Below are positions 60,618-64,000 of a stretch of DNA of 64,000 bases, one piece after another. The stretch is taken from assembly GCF_034931125.1 (NCBI RefSeq), contig NZ_JAYGHM010000033.1, positions 1 through 64,000 of the forward strand, in the 5' to 3' direction. The position numbers and the translations under genes are program-made. Positions within the stretch are counted from its first letter, which is position 1. Every line of letters starts with the position of its first letter. The stretch comes from Rivularia sp034931125 (GTDB lineage: Bacteria; Cyanobacteriota; Cyanobacteriia; Cyanobacteriales; Nostocaceae). The notes under the pieces are model-generated. The model was not told where the DNA came from. It saw only the letters and a program-made list of their open reading frames with translations, and did no database searches.

Positions 60618-62831
60618 ATGAAATATCAAATCGCGCTCTTTTTTATATATATGGTATCAACACTTTTCAAAAAAACACGAAAAATTACCATTTCAGCGGT
60701 TAGTTTTATCCGTAAATTAACCAGTACGAGAGTAAGTAATTTATCTCGTCAAACTAAAAGGGGTGGTGCGATCGCCACTTTGGTAATGGTAATTATATTA
60801 GTTGGAAGCTCGGTTTCGGCACAATTAGCCCCATTCGATCCACTTAGTAAAGTAAACGTTCCCAGACCAAGCAATATTGACCAATTTATTAAAGACAAAA
60901 CATCTGCGATCGCGTTGGGTAAAAGCCTATTTTGGGATATGCAGGTAGGTAGCGATGGTATCCAATCCTGTGCTAGCTGTCACTTTAATGCTGGTGCTGA
61001 TAGTCGGTCTAAAAACCAAATCAACCCTGGTTTTAACAACCGTTTCGATCTTGCAGTAGCTCCGAACTATCAATTACAGCCAGGAGATTATCCATTTCAT
61101 CGCTTGGAAAATCCAGACGATATTGCTTCTACTGTCTTATATGATACGGATGATGTGACGGGTTCCCAAGGTGTGTTTCGCGCAGACTTTGTTGATGTGA
61201 ATCCCGGTAGCGATAAGGATGTAACCAAACCGTTGCAAGATACGGTTTTCAATGTTAACGGTGTGAATGTCCGTAGAGTGACAACTCGTAATACCCCAAC
61301 GGTGATTGATGCTGTGTTCAACTTCCGTAATTTCTGGGATGGAAGAGCGCAAAATATTTTTAACGGGGTCAATCCTTTTGGTTTAAGAGATAAAAATGCT
61401 TTTGTTTTAAAGGCTCCGAATAAAAGACAACTTAGAGATGTCAAAGTCAAAATTGATAATGCTTCTCTAGCTTCCCAAGCTGTCGGACCACCAGTGAGTG
61501 CTTTTGAAATTGCAGCGGAAAACGATGATGTAATTGCACCATTTAGAGTTAATCTCTCCGAATCGGAAGATCAAATTGAGGTACTTGATGATAGCGGAAG
61601 CTTGATTGAAAAGGGTTCTGCTGTTGAAGGAGTATCTGCTGAAGAAACTCTGGAACAAAGTAAACAAAATATCAAGAAACCCCAATCGATTAAACAACCC
61701 GTGCGGAAAAGACCTTTTAAACGATTTGGGAGAAAGCTAGGTAAAAAATTAATTGCTGTTACTCCTTTGAATAAACAGGTTGTAGCTAGCGATGACAGCG
61801 TTTTAGGTTCTTTAAGTAAGTCTCCTACAGGTTTGAATAAGTCCTACGAGCAATTAGTCCAAGATGCTTTTCAGCGAGAGTGGTGGGATTCAAACCTAGC
61901 TATCAGGATTAACCCCGATACTGGTAAACGCAGATTTATCCGCAAACCCAAAAATCGACCTCTGACAACTAACGAATATACTTTGATGGAGTATAACTTC
62001 GCGTTATTTTTTGGCTTAGCAGTCCAGGAATACGAATCTACCTTGATTTCCGACCAAACACCATTCGACCAGTTTCTTGGTGGTAATCAAAGCGCTTTGA
62101 CCGCACAACAATTACAGGGATTCGAGAAATTCCAACGCAATGGCTGTATTGGTTGTCATGCTGGTTCGGAATTGACTACTGCTTCGGTTAGTAATGTCAA
62201 AAGTAAAGGACGCATTCAGCGAGCTCCATTTCCTCCCAATACTGTAAATCCTGTAGAAGACACTGGATTTTTTGCGATCGGTGTCAGACCACCTCAAGAA
62301 GATGTTGGTGTTGCTGGTAAAGATGAGTTTGATAATTCGTTATCGGAATCGACCTTGGCTTTTGAAGGTAAATTTAAACAACTTTTGGGTGAAGAACCAC
62401 CTGTAGTTCCCAACTCTCAACAAGACATAATTGCCAATGGTGCATTTAAAACACCCGGACTCCGCAATATAGAGTTAACTGCTCCATATTTCCACAACGG
62501 TGGACAATCGACTTTAGAACAAGTAGTTGACTTTTACAATCGGGGTGGTGATTTTGGTGGACTTCGAGCATTAAACTTAACTCCTGATGACAAACAAGCT
62601 TTGGTTGCTTTTCTCAAAGGTCTTACCGACGAACGAGTTCGCAATCAACAAGCACCTTTCGACCATCCACAGTTATTTGTTCCTAACGGACATCCTAACG
62701 ACCAAAATTCTGTAGTTGTGGATTCTAATACATCATCTAATGGTGTTCAACAAGCTCAAGATAGTTTGTTGGAAATCCCTGCTGTGGGTAGAAATGGTGG
62801 TAAACCTTTAGCAGAGTTTTTAGAATTTTGA
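60618..62831 (+). CDS. di-haem cytochrome c peroxidase/MauG-like protein with a large insertion
   Basis: A 737-residue secreted protein. An unusually long basic N-terminal region ends in a signal segment (about 51-68, cleavage at SVSA|QLAP). Two CxxCH haem sites are seen: QSCASCHFNAG (118-122) and NGCIGCHAGSELT (about 510-514), with FWDM/QSTLEQVVDFYNRGGDF as further family blocks. Between them lies an insert of about 90 residues (304-395), Lys/Ser-rich and unlike normal peroxidase (about 330 residues). The related family reduces H2O2 in the periplasm; the precise role is unknown. Its own promoter is unclear. Confidence 0.85.
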   Translation: MKYQIALFFIYMVSTLFKKTRKITISAVSFIRKLTSTRVSNLSRQTKRGGAIATLVMVIILVGSSVSAQLAPFDPLSKVNVPRPSNIDQFIKDKTSAIALGKSLFWDMQVGSDGIQSCASCHFNAGADSRSKNQINPGFNNRFDLAVAPNYQLQPGDYPFHRLENPDDIASTVLYDTDDVTGSQGVFRADFVDVNPGSDKDVTKPLQDTVFNVNGVNVRRVTTRNTPTVIDAVFNFRNFWDGRAQNIFNGVNPFGLRDKNAFVLKAPNKRQLRDVKVKIDNASLASQAVGPPVSAFEIAAENDDVIAPFRVNLSESEDQIEVLDDSGSLIEKGSAVEGVSAEETLEQSKQNIKKPQSIKQPVRKRPFKRFGRKLGKKLIAVTPLNKQVVASDDSVLGSLSKSPTGLNKSYEQLVQDAFQREWWDSNLAIRINPDTGKRRFIRKPKNRPLTTNEYTLMEYNFALFFGLAVQEYESTLISDQTPFDQFLGGNQSALTAQQLQGFEKFQRNGCIGCHAGSELTTASVSNVKSKGRIQRAPFPPNTVNPVEDTGFFAIGVRPPQEDVGVAGKDEFDNSLSESTLAFEGKFKQLLGEEPPVVPNSQQDIIANGAFKTPGLRNIELTAPYFHNGGQSTLEQVVDFYNRGGDFGGLRALNLTPDDKQALVAFLKGLTDERVRNQQAPFDHPQLFVPNGHPNDQNSVVVDSNTSSNGVQQAQDSLLEIPAVGRNGGKPLAEFLEF

Positions 62832-62900
62832 TTCAGGTAAGAATTTAATTACCATTTGATTGAGGAGGCGTAGCAGTGCTGCGTCTTTTCATTTTTTTAT
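62832..62900. other. spacer after the peroxidase gene
   Basis: Short spacer containing a GC-containing inverted sequence (aggcgtagcagtgctgcgtctt). No gene. Confidence 0.3.
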
Positions 62901-63090
62901 ATATACTAGGACTTACGCACTGTACAAATTAATTATGGTATGCGTTCACGAAAATAGATCATTTCAGACTTTGATAGTTTATGAGTATATAGTCATATGT
63001 AGGGGTTTAGCAGTGCTAAACCCCTACGATGAATGTGGCTTTCCCCATATCCATATTTTGTATTTTCTGTCAATGCGTAAGTCCTATATA
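62901..63090. mobile_element. MITE-like element with 13-base terminal inverted repeats
   Basis: TAGGACTTACGCA (62907-62919) and its exact complement TGCGTAAGTCCTA (63074-63086) bound a region of about 180 bases. ATATA-type sequence flanks both ends and could be a target duplication. The interior has no transposase but contains a perfect hairpin GTAGGGGTTTAG/CTAAACCCCTAC (62999-63027, loop CAGTG). The ends resemble those of cyanobacterial IS elements, so this is probably a non-autonomous derivative. Confidence 0.65.
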
Positions 63091-63348
63091 CAAACAATTT
63101 TGGTTCTTCAGTACTTGGGATGTTAACTAAATAGTCGTTTTAAGGCAGTAGGCAGAAGGGGAAAAATAACTTTCTTATCGTTATCAATACAAATAAATTA
63201 CTTTAAAACCCTTATATAGTAAGTGTTTTAGATGATTTTGCTGAAGATTTAGCATACTATCAAACGTGTGCGGAAGACAGCAGGTGCGCCAAGCGTCTCG
63301 CACAGAAGGGACGCGGAGTTTTATGCCCCATGCCCCATGCCCCATGCC
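63091..63348. other. intergenic with heptamer repeats
   Basis: AT-rich spacer ending in ATGCCCC x4 (63323-63350), whose last two bases overlap the stop codon of the MnhB-like gene, and a GC-rich segment at 63270-63316. No gene was seen. Confidence 0.45.
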
Positions 63349-63350
63349 CT
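63323..63350. repeat. STRR heptamer array (ATGCCCC)
   Basis: Four tandem heptamers (three ATGCCCC, one ATGCCCT) ending at and overlapping the stop codon of the antiporter gene. Confidence 0.75.
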
Positions 63351-64000
63351 ATAACAATCCCCGATAATGAATAAATACTAAAAGCACTGCCCAAGAACCC
63401 AAAGCAACTTTAATTGCAACTAAAAAATTCAGTAAAGGTAAAATCCCACCGCTAAATAATGTACCCAATTCTCCATGAGGTAATTCAAATCCCCATAGAG
63501 TAATTACTGATAACACGATAAAAACTAGTGCTGAAACTTTCTCCCATTTTGATGCGTGCCAGCGTTTGTAAATTGCCTGCATCCATTCCGATGATGCGGT
63601 GATTGCCACTAAACCGATCGCAGTTCCTCCGGCAACTCCAGCGGCGAAACCACCACCTGGACTGAGATGTCCGCGAATTCCTAGTTCAATCCCGACTAAA
63701 GCCGCAATGGTGGCTCCTAACCGCGCTAAAATAATTGATGGTCTGTCGGTAAAGTGATAAATCGTACAAAATGGTCTTTCATTGGTTAGCAAAAAGTTAG
63801 CTCCCATTATGGCAATTGTAAACACCACAACTTCAAAGATAGTATCGTACAACCGATTCCGAAAAATGATACCGGAAACTGCGTTCGGGACTCCACTTTC
63901 TTGTACAACTGTTTCGACTATGGGCATTAACGCTTCTGGATCTGGATTTGCTTCCATAAGCATTTTGACAAATAACAAAATCCCTGCGGCAACATAAACC
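63349..64000 (-). CDS. MnhB-like cation/proton antiporter subunit, 5' end outside the window
   Basis: Open in frame to the window edge, with at least 217 codons plus stop. Hydrophobic helices and the motif GIRGHLSPGGGFAAGVAGG (also GATIAALVGIELG before it) match the MnhB/MrpB subunit of multi-subunit Na+/H+ antiporters. In the visible part, PFCTIYHFTDRPS is cytosolic and the upstream SGIIFRNRLYDTIFEVVVF helix is typical of the E/B fusion arrangement. An internal TTG at 63976-63978 is not considered the real start because the frame continues VYVAAGI upstream. Neighbouring subunits should lie further right. Confidence 0.75.
   Translation of the reverse strand, partial: VYVAAGILLFVKMLMEANPDPEALMPIVETVVQESGVPNAVSGIIFRNRLYDTIFEVVVFTIAIMGANFLLTNERPFCTIYHFTDRPSIILARLGATIAALVGIELGIRGHLSPGGGFAAGVAGGTAIGLVAITASSEWMQAIYKRWHASKWEKVSALVFIVLSVITLWGFELPHGELGTLFSGGILPLLNFLVAIKVALGSWAVLLVFIHYRGLL

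Overview
The window is chromosomal DNA from a cyanobacterium, most likely a filamentous heterocyst-forming type (Nostocales, Calothrix/Rivularia/Nostoc-like). The evidence is psaC, an NDH-1 CO2-uptake cluster (ndhF-ndhD-cup), hemL, a CPP1-like protein, many HIP1 octamers (GCGATCGC), AT-rich intergenic DNA, and heptamer/octamer tandem repeats of the STRR kind known from Calothrix and Anabaena. No rRNA, tRNA, CRISPR array, transposase or prophage was found.

Layout. 1-2.6 kb: two convergent toxin/defence-like modules, a truncated GHKL-ATPase-like gene + STAS-like (DUF4325) + PIN protein facing a HicB-like + Panacea + PemK/MazF-like operon. 2.8-6.5 kb: a glutathione/electrophile detoxification block (two GSTs, hydrolase, TetR regulator with two look-alike operators, glyoxalase I). 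6.7-12 kb: methyltransferase, EEP phosphodiesterase, hydrolase, SDR, glutathione peroxidase, J-domain/pentapeptide protein. 12.3-14.8 kb: psaC and glmS separated by tandem repeats. 15-20.5 kb: Fic protein, secreted trypsin-like protease, Uma2 protein, membrane hypothetical, HAD phosphatase, CPP1-like protein. 21-27.3 kb: OmpR-type response regulator behind a structured leader, DUF2811, MFS exporter, hisIE, hemL, and a 55-residue metallothionein with an SmtB-type operator. 27.9-33.9 kb: SpkB-like kinase, FHA protein, recA, and a CobO-like protein with a degraded P-loop. 34-37.5 kb: a pyrimidine-nucleotide island (thymidylate synthase, dCMP deaminase, membrane-anchored degenerate dCTP-deaminase-like protein, deoxyribosyltransferase-like protein). 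37.8-46.1 kb: redoxin, aroA, DUF559, cupA-like/ndhD/ndhF. 46.3-50 kb: methyltransferase, ureohydrolase, Uma2, MtfA-like peptidase. 50.1-57.7 kb: a three-gene operon of VWA-FHA-like membrane protein, tubulin/FtsZ-like GTPase and a large coiled-coil membrane protein. 58-64 kb: VanZ-like protein, Uma2, a free-standing structured ncRNA candidate, a multi-domain di-haem peroxidase, a MITE-like element, and an MnhB-like antiporter subunit running off the right edge.

The most interesting content is the VWA/tubulin-like/coiled-coil operon, which resembles a computationally proposed but experimentally unexplored membrane-remodelling system. Next come the membrane-anchored dCTP-deaminase-like protein that has lost catalytic positions, the two adjacent toxin-type modules, and the ncRNA near 60.1 kb, whose shape recalls HEARO/omega-type RNAs but which has no nuclease gene beside it.
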